64,000 bases of DNA from Rhodocyclaceae bacterium (GTDB taxonomy: Bacteria > Pseudomonadota > Gammaproteobacteria > Burkholderiales > Usitatibacteraceae). Below are positions 44,710 to 53,680 of this stretch, in pieces (the stretch's first letter is position 1; each line of letters begins with the position of its first letter). A program made the translations under genes and the position numbers. The stretch lies in assembly GCA_020247545.1 (NCBI GenBank), contig JADCIX010000005.1, positions 186,001 through 250,000 on the forward strand. Direction: 5' to 3'. Below the pieces are notes generated by a model, which did no database searches, was not told where the DNA came from, and worked only from the letters and a program-made list of their open reading frames with translations.

Positions 44710-45276
44710 ATGATGATGCTGTGCCAAGCCTTTGTATTGATCGCCGTTCTGTTACTTGGCCCCGCCCACGCCAATGCCCGGACGCAATCACCCGGCGAAT
44801 TGACCACCGTCGATAAGGTGGATTTAAATCGTTACGTCGGCAAGTGGCACGAGATCGCCCTTTTTCCCAACCGCTTCCAAGCGCAATGTATTGGCGATAC
44901 CACTGCGACTTATGCCCTAAAGCCGAATGGACGTATCGAAGTGACCAACCGGTGCCGCACCGAGGACGGCAAGACCGACGTGGCCATCGGCGAAGCCAAG
45001 CTCGCGGTTGAGGATGGCAGTAACGCAAAACTCAAAGTGAGATTCGCACCTGCATACTTGGCGTGGCTACCGCAGGTCTGGGGCAACTATTGGGTGATTG
45101 AGCTTGACGCTAACTATCAGTTCGTCGTGGTGAGCGAACCCAATCGCGAGTTTCTCTGGATACTCTCCCGCACACCGGCGCTCAACGAGAGCACTCTGGC
45201 CGGCATCAAGACCCGCCTGACCGCGCGCGGCTTTGACGTCGCCAAGCTGCAATTCAAGCCGCAGTCCACACAGTAA
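44710..45276 (+). CDS. Blc-type lipocalin
   Basis: This 188-residue exported protein has a signal peptide (about residues 1-24) and lipocalin motifs GKWHEIALFPNRFQ (first strand) and NYWVIELDANYQFVVVSEPN (later strands), with WILSRTP near the end. Bacterial lipocalins of this class bind lysophospholipids or fatty acids at the outer membrane; unlike E. coli Blc it lacks a clear lipobox, so it may be soluble in the periplasm. Three consecutive start codons leave the first residue uncertain. Confidence 0.92.
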   Translation: MMMLCQAFVLIAVLLLGPAHANARTQSPGELTTVDKVDLNRYVGKWHEIALFPNRFQAQCIGDTTATYALKPNGRIEVTNRCRTEDGKTDVAIGEAKLAVEDGSNAKLKVRFAPAYLAWLPQVWGNYWVIELDANYQFVVVSEPNREFLWILSRTPALNESTLAGIKTRLTARGFDVAKLQFKPQSTQ

Positions 45277-45304
45277 GCGCTGAAAATAAAAAAAGTCAAA
45301 TAAA

Positions 45305-45345
45305 GACGGGCATCTTCGAGCCTTTTGGCCTGAAGATACACGTGG
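45305..45345. repeat. Palindromic intergenic repeat, copy F
   Basis: GACGGGCATCTTC (45305-45317) pairs with GAAGATACACGT (45332-45342) around a loop that holds GAGCC/GGCCTG. It lies between the convergent lipocalin and PhoX genes. Confidence 0.75.
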
Positions 45346-45394
45346 TTGTTAGGGTTTTGTACTTTGCCCGCGCTGCCGCACCTAGCAGCGGCAC

Positions 45395-47242
45395 TTAGCT
45401 GCCGATCACACCACCATCAGTCTTGCGAATGACCAGCGTCGCGGTTCGCGGTTTGCCGTCGACCGCCGTGTTCGGCCAGTCTTTCACCGGGTGCTGCACA
45501 TTGACCCACGCAGTGCGCATGTCTGGCGTAAACGTGAGCCCGGTCAACTCAGCACCGACCGGGCCGACCAAAAAGCGCCGCGACTCACCAGTGGCGCGAT
45601 CAATCGCAATCACCGAGTCGTTGCCACGTAACTTCAACAGTTCGTCTTCGGTTGCTTCCGCGGTGTCAGTACAAGCCCAGAGTCGCCCGGCGTAGTCGAT
45701 GGTGAGCGTGTCTGGATTGGTAAACAAGTCGCCCTTGAGATTGCCGCGTAGCGCCGGTTCGTTTTGTTCCGGGTTGCCGCAACTCAAAAATACATCCCAT
45801 TCAAATGTCGTTGACGCCGCGTCCCCACCATTCTCACGCCACCTGACAATGTGCCCATAGAGATTATTGACGCGCGGGTTTACCGGATTCGCCCCTTCCT
45901 TATCCGGGCGACCCCGCTGGCCGTTGCCGGTAAACGCCGCATACACTTCACCGGACTTATGTTCAACAGCAATCCACTCCGGGCGATCACACTTGGTGGC
46001 TCCCACCACATCAGCCGCTGCGCGGGCGAAGGTTACGACCTCCGCTTGCGTGGGGAAACCCTTGTCGGCCGTGAGGCCGTTTTGCCCTTGTTCCAATGCA
46101 ATCCAGCGCCCCCGACCTTGCGCTTTGCCATCCGCGCCGGCATCAAAGCGCGCGACATACAATGTGCCGTGATCGAGCAAATCGCGATTGGCGGCGCGGT
46201 TGGTGGTGTTGACACGATCGCGCGAAACAAACTTGTACACATACTCAAAACGCGCGTCGTCGCCGGTGTAAACCACTAACCGTCCATCCTTCGCCACCGC
46301 ATAGTGCGCGCTCTCGTGGCAGCAGCGCCCGAGAGCGGTGCGTTTGGCCGGAACCCAGGTTGGATCAAACGGGTCGATCTCAACCACCCAGCCCGCCTTG
46401 TTGAATTCATTCGGGTGTTTTGAAGCGTCGTGTCGCAGATCAAATTCGGGATGCTTGTAAAGAGGCTTTGGCCTGAGCGTATAACGCGCCTGCATTGGGT
46501 TCACCGGTCCACCCATACTCGAAAAATAGTCGTGAAAATTTTCTTCACACGTCAGATAGGTGCCCCACGGCGTGGTGCCGATGCCGCAGTTACCCATTGT
46601 GCCCATCGCGGCGAAGCCCGTCGGGTCGAATGCTGATTTCATCAGCGCCGCGCCGGCGGCCGGCCCGCCGAGGCGCGCTGGTGTCAGCCCGTGGATGCGT
46701 CGCGCGTACTTTGAAGGTCGCACGATATTCCAAACGCCGTTCTCGAACTTCACCTCCAGTACAGACACGCCCACCGTCGCATGCATCTTGCGCACTTTTT
46801 CGGCCGACATATCTTTATCACCGTCGGGAAAAAGCTGTGCGGCGCGGGGATATTCATGATTCATGACCAACAGGCCGTGGTCAGACTTATTCGAGCCCAC
46901 CGGCAGCGGAAAAAACCACATCCCGTCGTGCATCTGACCGCCCTGCTGCATCGCCTCGTCCGACGAATTGGCGGCGTTGAACTTCCAACCCGGCCCATCA
47001 GAGACGGGATCACCATGCAGAAAAAACGGTACCGCCGTGTAGCCCTCAGCGACCACCACCCGATCCGCCACTGAGGGCGCAACCGATTTAAAAGTGAATG
47101 ACGGAGTTCCCATTGTGGCGTTCGACGAGGTTGCACAACCGCCGACCAATCCGCTCGCCGCTAGCGCGGACGTGGCTTGCAGGAACTGCCGTCGGGATAT
47201 CGCTTTCGCGATCAAAGTATCAAGTCGATTCGTGCGTGGCAT
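45395..47242 (-). CDS. phoX: PhoX family alkaline phosphatase
   Basis: The 615-residue protein has a twin-arginine signal (SRRQFLQATSA) with a lipobox-like GGC, so it is exported folded. The body is DUF839/PhoX: VMNHEYP, LTCEENFHDYF, and ETDP-style calcium/iron ligands in WACTDTAEA. PhoX is a calcium- and iron-dependent phosphomonoesterase used in phosphate starvation. No Pho box is evident in the short upstream gap. Its nearest gene, fbpA, supplies iron uptake, a cofactor for this enzyme, though this may be coincidence. Confidence 0.92.
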   Translation of the reverse strand: MPRTNRLDTLIAKAISRRQFLQATSALAASGLVGGCATSSNATMGTPSFTFKSVAPSVADRVVVAEGYTAVPFFLHGDPVSDGPGWKFNAANSSDEAMQQGGQMHDGMWFFPLPVGSNKSDHGLLVMNHEYPRAAQLFPDGDKDMSAEKVRKMHATVGVSVLEVKFENGVWNIVRPSKYARRIHGLTPARLGGPAAGAALMKSAFDPTGFAAMGTMGNCGIGTTPWGTYLTCEENFHDYFSSMGGPVNPMQARYTLRPKPLYKHPEFDLRHDASKHPNEFNKAGWVVEIDPFDPTWVPAKRTALGRCCHESAHYAVAKDGRLVVYTGDDARFEYVYKFVSRDRVNTTNRAANRDLLDHGTLYVARFDAGADGKAQGRGRWIALEQGQNGLTADKGFPTQAEVVTFARAAADVVGATKCDRPEWIAVEHKSGEVYAAFTGNGQRGRPDKEGANPVNPRVNNLYGHIVRWRENGGDAASTTFEWDVFLSCGNPEQNEPALRGNLKGDLFTNPDTLTIDYAGRLWACTDTAEATEDELLKLRGNDSVIAIDRATGESRRFLVGPVGAELTGLTFTPDMRTAWVNVQHPVKDWPNTAVDGKPRTATLVIRKTDGGVIGS

Positions 47243-47338
47243 TTCCGCTCCAGTTCAAGTTTAATGAACCGACATTATCGCCGAGCAATATGACATGAGA
47301 CTGACAGCGGCCTTCCGATACCTTGTTTTGGCGCGTGG

Positions 47339-48370
47339 TTATTTCCAGCCAGCCCGGTCAAAAATCTGTGCGGCGGCGGCATAGTTCTTACCGACCATTT
47401 CCATCTTAAGCGGATCCCGCCTGAAGGTACCGAGTGAATCCAGCGCCGCGCTACTCATTTTGCCGACCGCCGGATACTCGTTGTTGCCATCGGCAAAGTG
47501 ACGCTGCGCTTCCGGCGTCGCCAAATACTCTAGGAACTTGATGGCGTTATCTTTGTTAGGTGCATAACGCGCGACTCCGGCGCCCGAAATATTGATATGG
47601 GTACCGCGAGCGTTCGCGCCAGTCTGGTTAGGGAAAATCACACCGACCTTGGCAACCAGCGCCTTATCTTCGGGCTTATCGGAGCGAAGCAGTCGCGCGA
47701 AATAATAAGTATTGCTGATGGTGATGTCACACTCGCCTGCCGCAACCGCCTTGATCTGGTCGGTATCACCGCCCTTCGGTGCACGCGCCATGTTGGCCAC
47801 AACCCCGCGCGCCCAATCTTCTGCTTTGGCCGGACCATGTGCGGCGATGATCGAACTTAGCATGGAGATGTTGTATGGGTGGGAGCCGGAACGCACACAA
47901 ATCTTGCCTTTCCATTTTGGGTCGGCAAGGCTTTCGTAATCAGGCAATTCAGTTGGGTTGAGTTTGCCCTTTGCATAAATGATCGGACGGGCACGAATCG
48001 AAAAGCCGAACCACGAGCCATCTGCCGCACGCAATTCAGCCGGGATGCTGTTCTCGAGGGCGCTTGATTTGATTGGCTGGAACAGTCCGGCCTCTCGTGC
48101 CTTCATCAGACGGCCCATGTCTACGGTGATAAGGACGTCCGCCGGACTACGGGTGCCTTCACTTTTCATGCGCTCGAGCAAGGGATCTTCCGGACCCTCG
48201 ATACGGTTAATCTTGATGCCGGTTTTCTTTTCAAAATTGGTATACAGCGCTTCGTCGGTTTGATAGTGCCGTGACGAATAGAGATTGAGCACCCTGCTGT
48301 CGGCGGCAGCGGCTGTCGAGATGGCGGTGGTGATGGCGGCGGCAAGAATTGTGGAAATGGGTTTTTTCAT
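47339..48370 (-). CDS. fbpA: Ferric iron ABC transporter substrate-binding protein
   Basis: From ATG 48370 this is a 343-residue periplasmic protein with a signal peptide ending AAAADS. NLYSSRHYQTDEALY, TVDMGRLMKA and the iron-binding tyrosine dyad in ISNTYYFARLL identify the FbpA/FutA class, which binds free Fe3+. An ATG 19 codons earlier adds a non-signal extension and is unlikely. It is divergent from the ATPase gene fbpC across a Fur box at 48450-48468. No permease gene fbpB lies in the window. Confidence 0.95.
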   Translation of the reverse strand: MKKPISTILAAAITTAISTAAAADSRVLNLYSSRHYQTDEALYTNFEKKTGIKINRIEGPEDPLLERMKSEGTRSPADVLITVDMGRLMKAREAGLFQPIKSSALENSIPAELRAADGSWFGFSIRARPIIYAKGKLNPTELPDYESLADPKWKGKICVRSGSHPYNISMLSSIIAAHGPAKAEDWARGVVANMARAPKGGDTDQIKAVAAGECDITISNTYYFARLLRSDKPEDKALVAKVGVIFPNQTGANARGTHINISGAGVARYAPNKDNAIKFLEYLATPEAQRHFADGNNEYPAVGKMSSAALDSLGTFRRDPLKMEMVGKNYAAAAQIFDRAGWK

Positions 48371-48419
48371 AGCGGTATGATGGTATCCAAAGGTGCTTAA
48401 GTCAGACTTCAAAACGGCG

Positions 48420-48449
48420 TTGTACAAGCCCGATGAAACCGACTATAAT
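48420..48449 (+). promoter_or_regulatory. Promoter of fbpC
   Basis: TTGTAC (48420-48425), an 18-bp spacer and a perfect TATAAT (48444-48449). The Fur box follows at once, so Fur binding would block RNA polymerase. Confidence 0.65.
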
Positions 48450-48468
48450 GCGAATGATTCTCATTTGT
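48450..48468. promoter_or_regulatory. Fur box
   Basis: The 19 bases containing GAATGATTCTCATTTG agree with the Fur consensus at about 13 of 19 positions, with the central AATGATTCTCATT well conserved. It sits between divergent fbpA and fbpC, directly downstream of the -10 box at 48444, a classical iron-repressed layout. Confidence 0.8.
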
Positions 48469-48520
48469 CAAACCGACGGCGTGCGAAAATCAAAGCCTAA
48501 TTGCGCCAAACAGCCAACAT

Positions 48521-49588
48521 ATGACCCAACACCTCCTCGACATCAAGCAATTGTCATTTGCCTATACCGCCGGCAAATCCACCTGCAAAGCGCTCAACTT
48601 CAAGATCAACGAAGGCGAAATTGCGTGCCTACTTGGCCAAAGTGGCTGCGGCAAAACGACTGTTTTACGATTGATCGCTGGATTTGAGCGACCCCTCGCC
48701 GGCAGCGTTCAAGTTGGCGGACGCGAACTCACGAGCCCCCACGCATTCGTCGAACCGGAGGATCGGGGAATAGGTTACGTATTCCAAGATTTTGCGTTGT
48801 TCCCGCATCTGACCATCGCAAAAAACGTCGCGTTTGGTTTGCGCAATATGTCTAGCGAAGCCACCAATCACCGCGTCGCAGAAATGCTTCAACTCGTCGG
48901 CATGAGCAAGTATGGTGCACGGTACCCGCATGAGTTGTCCGGCGGACAGCGGCAACGCATTGCTCTTGCGCGCGCGCTTGCACCGCGTCCGTCACTGTTG
49001 CTGATGGACGAGCCGTTTTCCAGCCTGGATATCGAGTTACGCGAAAAACTGAGCTTGGAAGTACGCGAACTACTGAAGTCGCAACACATCACAGCACTGT
49101 TTGTCACTCACGACCAAAACGAAGCGTTCTCCATCGCCGATACGGTCAGCGTGATGAATAAGGGCGTGATTGAGCAAACCGACACTGCGTACAATCTTTA
49201 CCACCGCCCTGCTTCCCGGTTTGTCGCGGATTTTGTCGGCCAAGGTGTATTGATTGCCGGCCGCGGCATGGCGGACAGAATGATCGACACCGAGCTCGGC
49301 AATATGCATGCGGCCGACGATACCAGCGTGGCGATCGAATCCGGCGGGTCATACGACGTTCTGCTCCGGCCTGACGATATTCAGCACGATGACCACAGCC
49401 CGACCACCGCGATGGTGATACATAAAGCGTTTCGCGGCGCTGACATTTTGTACACGCTGAGGCTCGACAGCGGCACCCAGTTATTGTCACTGGTGCCATC
49501 ACATCACAACCATGAGTTGGGTCAAAAGATTGGCATCCGTACCGAAATCGACCACGTAGTGGCATTCCCAGCACGACGCGCAACCTAG
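48521..49588 (+). CDS. fbpC: Ferric iron ABC transporter ATP-binding protein
   Basis: The 355-residue ATPase has Walker A GQSGCGKTT (about residues 39-47), signature LSGGQRQRIALARAL, Walker B LLLMDEPFSSLD and a C-terminal TOBE-type regulatory domain (about 280-350). Sequence style is FbpC/AfuC/PotA-like. With FbpA encoded across the Fur box it forms two parts of a ferric uptake system; the permease must be elsewhere or replaced by another system. It ends convergently with the exonuclease gene. Confidence 0.93.
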   Translation: MTQHLLDIKQLSFAYTAGKSTCKALNFKINEGEIACLLGQSGCGKTTVLRLIAGFERPLAGSVQVGGRELTSPHAFVEPEDRGIGYVFQDFALFPHLTIAKNVAFGLRNMSSEATNHRVAEMLQLVGMSKYGARYPHELSGGQRQRIALARALAPRPSLLLMDEPFSSLDIELREKLSLEVRELLKSQHITALFVTHDQNEAFSIADTVSVMNKGVIEQTDTAYNLYHRPASRFVADFVGQGVLIAGRGMADRMIDTELGNMHAADDTSVAIESGGSYDVLLRPDDIQHDDHSPTTAMVIHKAFRGADILYTLRLDSGTQLLSLVPSHHNHELGQKIGIRTEIDHVVAFPARRAT

Positions 49589-49707
49589 TCGGCATGACCT
49601 GTGTGTAGGGCTGGCGTCGCAGGGTACACGCAGCGTGCGCATCATGCCACCGGACAAACGAGACAACGAACACGCCACGAAAAAAACACACAAAGGGAAA
49701 AACCCCT

Positions 49708-49757
49708 TTATCGACCTGCACTTTCAGGCAAAAACGTCCCTAAACGCCCGTCAATAA
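49708..49757. repeat. Palindromic intergenic repeat, copy G
   Basis: TTATCGACCTGCACTTTCAG followed by GCAAAAACGTCCC and AAACGCCCGTCAATAA aligns with the repeat over its full length, though the inner right arm is disrupted. It lies between convergent fbpC and the exonuclease gene. Confidence 0.65.
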
Positions 49758-49768
49758 TGGTGTTTATC

Positions 49769-50551
49769 TTATTGGGCTATCCAAGAAGCGTTAAATTTCT
49801 GCCAATGCTCCGCCGAAGAGTTAGCCTTTAGGAAGTCGCGCACAACGGCTTCCTCTGCCCGATACGCAGCTTCGTTCAACGCGCCACGCATGAGTTGGAA
49901 GCGCAAGAATACGAGATAGGTATTCATCACATCGGTTTCACAGTAATCGCGGATCGCTTGAATTTCGCCGCGTTGGTAGGCATTCCAAACTTGTCCACCG
50001 TCCATTCCAAGCTTGCCGGGAAATCCACACAGCTGTGCAAGGGCATCAAGCGGCGCGCTGGCCCGAGGCTGATACATCGCCAGCAGATCCATCAAGTCCA
50101 AATGCCGCATATGGTAGCGACTGATGTAGTTGTTCCACTTAAAGTCGCGGTCGTCTTCGCCCATATCCCAGTAACGCGGTGCGGCCACACCGTGCACCAA
50201 TGCACGATAGTTAAGCACCGGCAGATCGAATCCCCCGCCGTTCCACGACACCAACTGTGGCGTGTACTTTTCGATGCCTTTGAAGAACTGCTGGATGATG
50301 TACTTTTCATCGTCCTCAGCTTTGCCGATCGACCAGGCGCGCAGGCCATCGTCGGTGCGCAGCACACACGAGATGGCACAGACACGCTGCACGTGATGCG
50401 GCAAAAAATCACCACCCGTTTGCTGACGGCGACGTTGAAACGCAAACTCAGCAACCGCTTCGGCGCTAAGCTCGGCGTCAAGTTCGTGAAGTTGGCGTAA
50501 CCCCTCCACGTCGGGAATGGTTTCGATATCAAAGACAAGAATTGGTGTCAT
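49769..50551 (-). CDS. PolB-like 3'-5' exonuclease
   Basis: This 260-residue DEDDy-type nuclease has the metal ligands in order: FDIETIPD (Exo I), SWNGGGFDLPVL (Exo II) and YCETDVMNTY (Exo III). It is related to the proofreading domain of DNA polymerase B but has no polymerase domain. Stand-alone members are widespread in proteobacteria and their substrate is not well established; DNA or RNA trimming is likely. It lies 90 bp downstream of cysM on the same strand and probably has its own promoter. Confidence 0.92.
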   Translation of the reverse strand: MTPILVFDIETIPDVEGLRQLHELDAELSAEAVAEFAFQRRRQQTGGDFLPHHVQRVCAISCVLRTDDGLRAWSIGKAEDDEKYIIQQFFKGIEKYTPQLVSWNGGGFDLPVLNYRALVHGVAAPRYWDMGEDDRDFKWNNYISRYHMRHLDLMDLLAMYQPRASAPLDALAQLCGFPGKLGMDGGQVWNAYQRGEIQAIRDYCETDVMNTYLVFLRFQLMRGALNEAAYRAEEAVVRDFLKANSSAEHWQKFNASWIAQ

Positions 50552-50642
50552 GGTCTACGCCGAATGAACAATCGACGCATTCTCGCATCTCTGGCGCGAT
50601 TTTCCCGACAGGTGTCCGCGCCTCTTGAACCTGCGCTACCAG

Positions 50643-51542
50643 TTAAGCAGGAAACACGCCGGTCGAGAGATAGCGGTCACCCCGATCACAAACGATGTGC
50701 ACGATTACTGCATCCTTGGTGGCGCGTGCCACTTCAAGTGCCGCTACCAATCCGCCGCCGGACGAAACACCAGCAAAGATACCCTCTTCAGCCGCCATCC
50801 GTCGAGTCATTTCCTCACTAGCGGTTTGGGTGACTTCGATGACTTGATCAATTTGCTCGCGGCGGAAAATCTTGGGCAGATAGGCCTCGCTCCATTTGCG
50901 AATACCGGGAACGTTCGATCCGTCCGCAGGTTGAACGCCGATGATTTGAATCGCGGGGTTCTTTTCTTTCAAGTAACGCGAAACCCCCATGATGGTTCCC
51001 GTCGTCCCCATCGTGGCGACGAAGTGCGTAACCTTGCCTCCGGTTTGCTGCCAAATCTCCGGTCCGGTGCCTTCGTAGTGGGCCAATGGGTTATCCGGAT
51101 TGGCGAACTGGTTCAAGATCATCCCTCCGCGCTCGCGTTGAATTGCCTCGGCGTGATCACGCGCGTACTCCATACCGCCCTTGTCTTTGGGCGTTAACAC
51201 CAGTTCGGCACCGAACGCACGCATGGTTTGGCGACGTTCAACGGAAAGGTTATCCGGCATGACCAACACCATCTTGTAGCCTTTGATCGCTGCAGCCATC
51301 GCAAGTGCGATACCGGTGTTACCGGAGGTCGCTTCAATGAGTGTGTCGCCCGGCTTGATCTCACCGCGCGCCTCGGCCCGGCTGATCATCGATATTGCGG
51401 GACGATCTTTTACCGAGCCGGCAGGATTGTTCCCCTCAAGTTTGGCCAGCAGCGTGTTACTGGCATGGACACCGGATCGCGCTGGAATACGCTGTAGCTG
51501 CGCCAGCGGAGTGTTTCCAATTGTCTGTTCAATTGAATTCAT
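50643..51542 (-). CDS. cysM: Cysteine synthase B
   Basis: The 299-residue PLP enzyme forms cysteine (or S-sulfocysteine) from O-acetylserine and sulfide (or thiosulfate). The PLP lysine is in AGSVKDRPA, the phosphate loop is TSGNTGIALA, and the C-terminal loop is GVSSGGGL. The CysM call over CysK rests on the motif style and the genetic link to CysB. Its ATG overlaps the cysB stop by 4 bp, so regulator and enzyme are co-translated. Confidence 0.95.
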   Translation of the reverse strand: MNSIEQTIGNTPLAQLQRIPARSGVHASNTLLAKLEGNNPAGSVKDRPAISMISRAEARGEIKPGDTLIEATSGNTGIALAMAAAIKGYKMVLVMPDNLSVERRQTMRAFGAELVLTPKDKGGMEYARDHAEAIQRERGGMILNQFANPDNPLAHYEGTGPEIWQQTGGKVTHFVATMGTTGTIMGVSRYLKEKNPAIQIIGVQPADGSNVPGIRKWSEAYLPKIFRREQIDQVIEVTQTASEEMTRRMAAEEGIFAGVSSGGGLVAALEVARATKDAVIVHIVCDRGDRYLSTGVFPA

Positions 51543-52432
51543 TTGGTCCTCAAGTGTGTAGCGAGGCTGTCAATAAAATCGCGGACAAATCCGCGTAAGT
51601 AGGCATTCTTCCGGTAGGCAAGTTTCGTGACGCGCTCGGGGAAGAGTTTGGCGCCATCCAGCGCCACCAAGTCTTGGTCGCGCGTCTCGACCGCCATTCC
51701 CGCGATGATGCCAACACCAAGACCTTCACGTACATAGGTCTTAATGACGTCGGTATCGATGGCTGTCAGGACAACATCAATGTCGAGCCCCGCCGCGGCA
51801 AACGTCTCGTCCAGCGCGGACCGGCCGGAGAAGGCCGCGTCGTAGGTCACGATCGGGTACTGCGCAATCTTCGCCAGCGTGAGGCGTTTTTCGTTTGCCA
51901 GCGGATGGGCTTTGGGCAAGATCACGCAATGGTGCCAGCGATACAGCGGCTCGGTGACCAGCTCGGGGTAGCTGTCGAGTGTCTCGGTCGCGATGGCCAG
52001 ATCAGCCTCACCCGCAATCACCATTTGGGCTAACTCGCGGGGAGCGCCTTGACGCAAACTGAGCCTCACATCCGGATACTTCTTGAGGAACGCTTTCACT
52101 ACTTGCGGAAGCGCATATCGCGCCTGCATGTGTGTTGCCGCGATCACCAGCTCCCCGCGATCAGCGTCGGCAAACTCACGTCCGACACGCTTGAGGCTGT
52201 CGACTTCACCGAGCAACCTTTCACATATTTTTACGACCGCTTCACCCGCCGGTGTTAGCGCAGTCAGACGTTTTCCTTGTCGAACAAAGACGTCAACACC
52301 GAGCTCATCCTCAAATTCACGCACTTGGCGCGAGACCCCAGGTTGAGAGGTATGTAATGCCAGCGCCGCTTGGGTGAGATTGAGATCCTGCTTGGCGATT
52401 TCGCGCACATAGCGGATTTGTTGGAGATTCAT
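51539..52432 (-). CDS. cysB: CysB family LysR-type regulator of sulfur assimilation
   Basis: The 297-residue protein matches CysB/Cbl closely: MNLQQIRYVREIAKQDLNLT at the N-terminus, an HTH with TSQPGVSRQVREFEDELG, and a ligand domain with ATHMQARYALPQVV and LRQGAPREL. CysB activates cysteine biosynthesis genes with N-acetylserine as co-inducer. Here it is divergent from a sulfonate-type ABC operon and upstream of cysM. Residues that separate CysB from its paralogue Cbl cannot be judged by eye. Confidence 0.92.
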   Translation of the reverse strand: MNLQQIRYVREIAKQDLNLTQAALALHTSQPGVSRQVREFEDELGVDVFVRQGKRLTALTPAGEAVVKICERLLGEVDSLKRVGREFADADRGELVIAATHMQARYALPQVVKAFLKKYPDVRLSLRQGAPRELAQMVIAGEADLAIATETLDSYPELVTEPLYRWHHCVILPKAHPLANEKRLTLAKIAQYPIVTYDAAFSGRSALDETFAAAGLDIDVVLTAIDTDVIKTYVREGLGVGIIAGMAVETRDQDLVALDGAKLFPERVTKLAYRKNAYLRGFVRDFIDSLATHLRTK

Positions 52433-52583
52433 GGCAGCACTAACAGAAAAAAGGAAGCGATTGGTTTGGTTTGCACACGAGCGCAGAACGGCTTGATGCG
52501 GCGACGACGTGCAAGGCTGACAAGTTACGGCATATTCTTCGCCCTGCGCTATATGTGATTACCGCATATATAACTACTATTAA

Positions 52584-52607
52584 GTCGTTTGCATTATATA
52601 CAACGAC
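52584..52607. promoter_or_regulatory. Inverted repeat in AT-rich divergent cys promoter region
   Basis: GTCGTT (52584-52589) and AACGAC (52602-52607) flank a 12-bp spacer containing TATATA. It lies about 40 bp ahead of the sulfonate-binding protein gene and is a reasonable CysB or other regulator site, though CysB sites are poorly conserved. Confidence 0.4.
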
Positions 52608-52647
52608 GCCTAAGATGTCAGCCTGTTCACTTAGATTGCGTACCCAA

Positions 52648-53670
52648 ATGGCTTTTAACTCCCCCCAAACCCGCCGCGCCTTTATCGCCAACCTTGGTAG
52701 ACTGGTTGCTGCGTCTGCCCTGATTTTGCCCACACTGGCCTCCGCCGAGGCCGGCCCCGCCGAGGTTCGGCTCGACTTTGCGTTTTACTCGCCGCCCAGC
52801 TTGGTCATCCGCAAGTTTGGCTGGGCTGAACAGGAGTTCGCCAAATCGAGCACCAAGGTACGCTGGGTACAGTCGGTCGGTAGCAACCGTGCGTTGGAAT
52901 ACCTCGCCGCGGATGCGGTCGATTTTGGCTCGACCGCCGGGCTGGCGGCGGTGTTGTCGCGGGCGAATGGCAACCCGATCAAGACCGTATTTGTTTACTC
53001 ACGCCCGGAATGGACCGCACTGGCGGTGCCGAAAGATTCACCGATCAAGACGCTGCAAGACCTGAAGGGTAAAAAAATTGCGGCGACCAAAGGCACCGAC
53101 CCGTTCCTCTTTACGCTGCGCGCGCTGCAGACGGTCGGGTTGTCGAAAAACGATGTTGAGCTGGTACACCTTCAGCACGCCGACGGACGCACGGCCCTCG
53201 AACAAAAACGTGTGGATGCGTGGGCGGGGCTAGACCCGCTGCTCGCGGCAAGCGAACTGGAGGCCGGGACCCGTATCATCTACCGCAACGTCAGCTTCAA
53301 CACTTACGGTTTCCTGAACACCACAGAGAAGTTTGCCAAGCAGTATCCGGAGGCGGTTGAACGTACCGTGCGTCTCTATGGACGTGCACGCCACTGGATC
53401 CAGAAGAATCCGGATGAAGCAGCGAAGTTACTCGCCGACGAAGCCAAGATCAGCATCGACGTCGCCAAGCGCCAACTGGCACGCACGGGTTTCGATGAAT
53501 CGATTCCCGGCCAGTCACATCGCGCCGCGTTGAAGGCCGCCGCACCAATTCTGATTGCCGAAGGGCTGGTAAAGCCGGGTACCGATGTCGCAAAGGTAGT
53601 TGACGAATTGGTCACAGAAGCGCCCGCAACGAAAGTCGCGCTGCTCTTCCCGCTTGGCACGACACGCTGA
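52648..53670 (+). CDS. Aliphatic sulfonate/nitrate/taurine-type ABC substrate-binding protein
   Basis: From ATG 52648 this is a 340-residue periplasmic protein with an exported N-terminus (RRAFIANLGRLVAASA, possibly Tat-like) and the SsuA/TauA-like core: YSPPSLVIRKFGWAEQEF, FGSTAGLAAVLSRANG and LKGKKIAATKGTDPFLF. ATG 52615 is an alternative. It heads an operon with permease, ATPase and osmC, divergent from cysB, so the cargo is probably an organosulfur compound. Within this family sulfonates, taurine, nitrate and thiamine precursors cannot be separated by sequence alone. Confidence 0.88.
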   Translation: MAFNSPQTRRAFIANLGRLVAASALILPTLASAEAGPAEVRLDFAFYSPPSLVIRKFGWAEQEFAKSSTKVRWVQSVGSNRALEYLAADAVDFGSTAGLAAVLSRANGNPIKTVFVYSRPEWTALAVPKDSPIKTLQDLKGKKIAATKGTDPFLFTLRALQTVGLSKNDVELVHLQHADGRTALEQKRVDAWAGLDPLLAASELEAGTRIIYRNVSFNTYGFLNTTEKFAKQYPEAVERTVRLYGRARHWIQKNPDEAAKLLADEAKISIDVAKRQLARTGFDESIPGQSHRAALKAAAPILIAEGLVKPGTDVAKVVDELVTEAPATKVALLFPLGTTR

Positions 53671-53680
53671 TTCACTGCGC

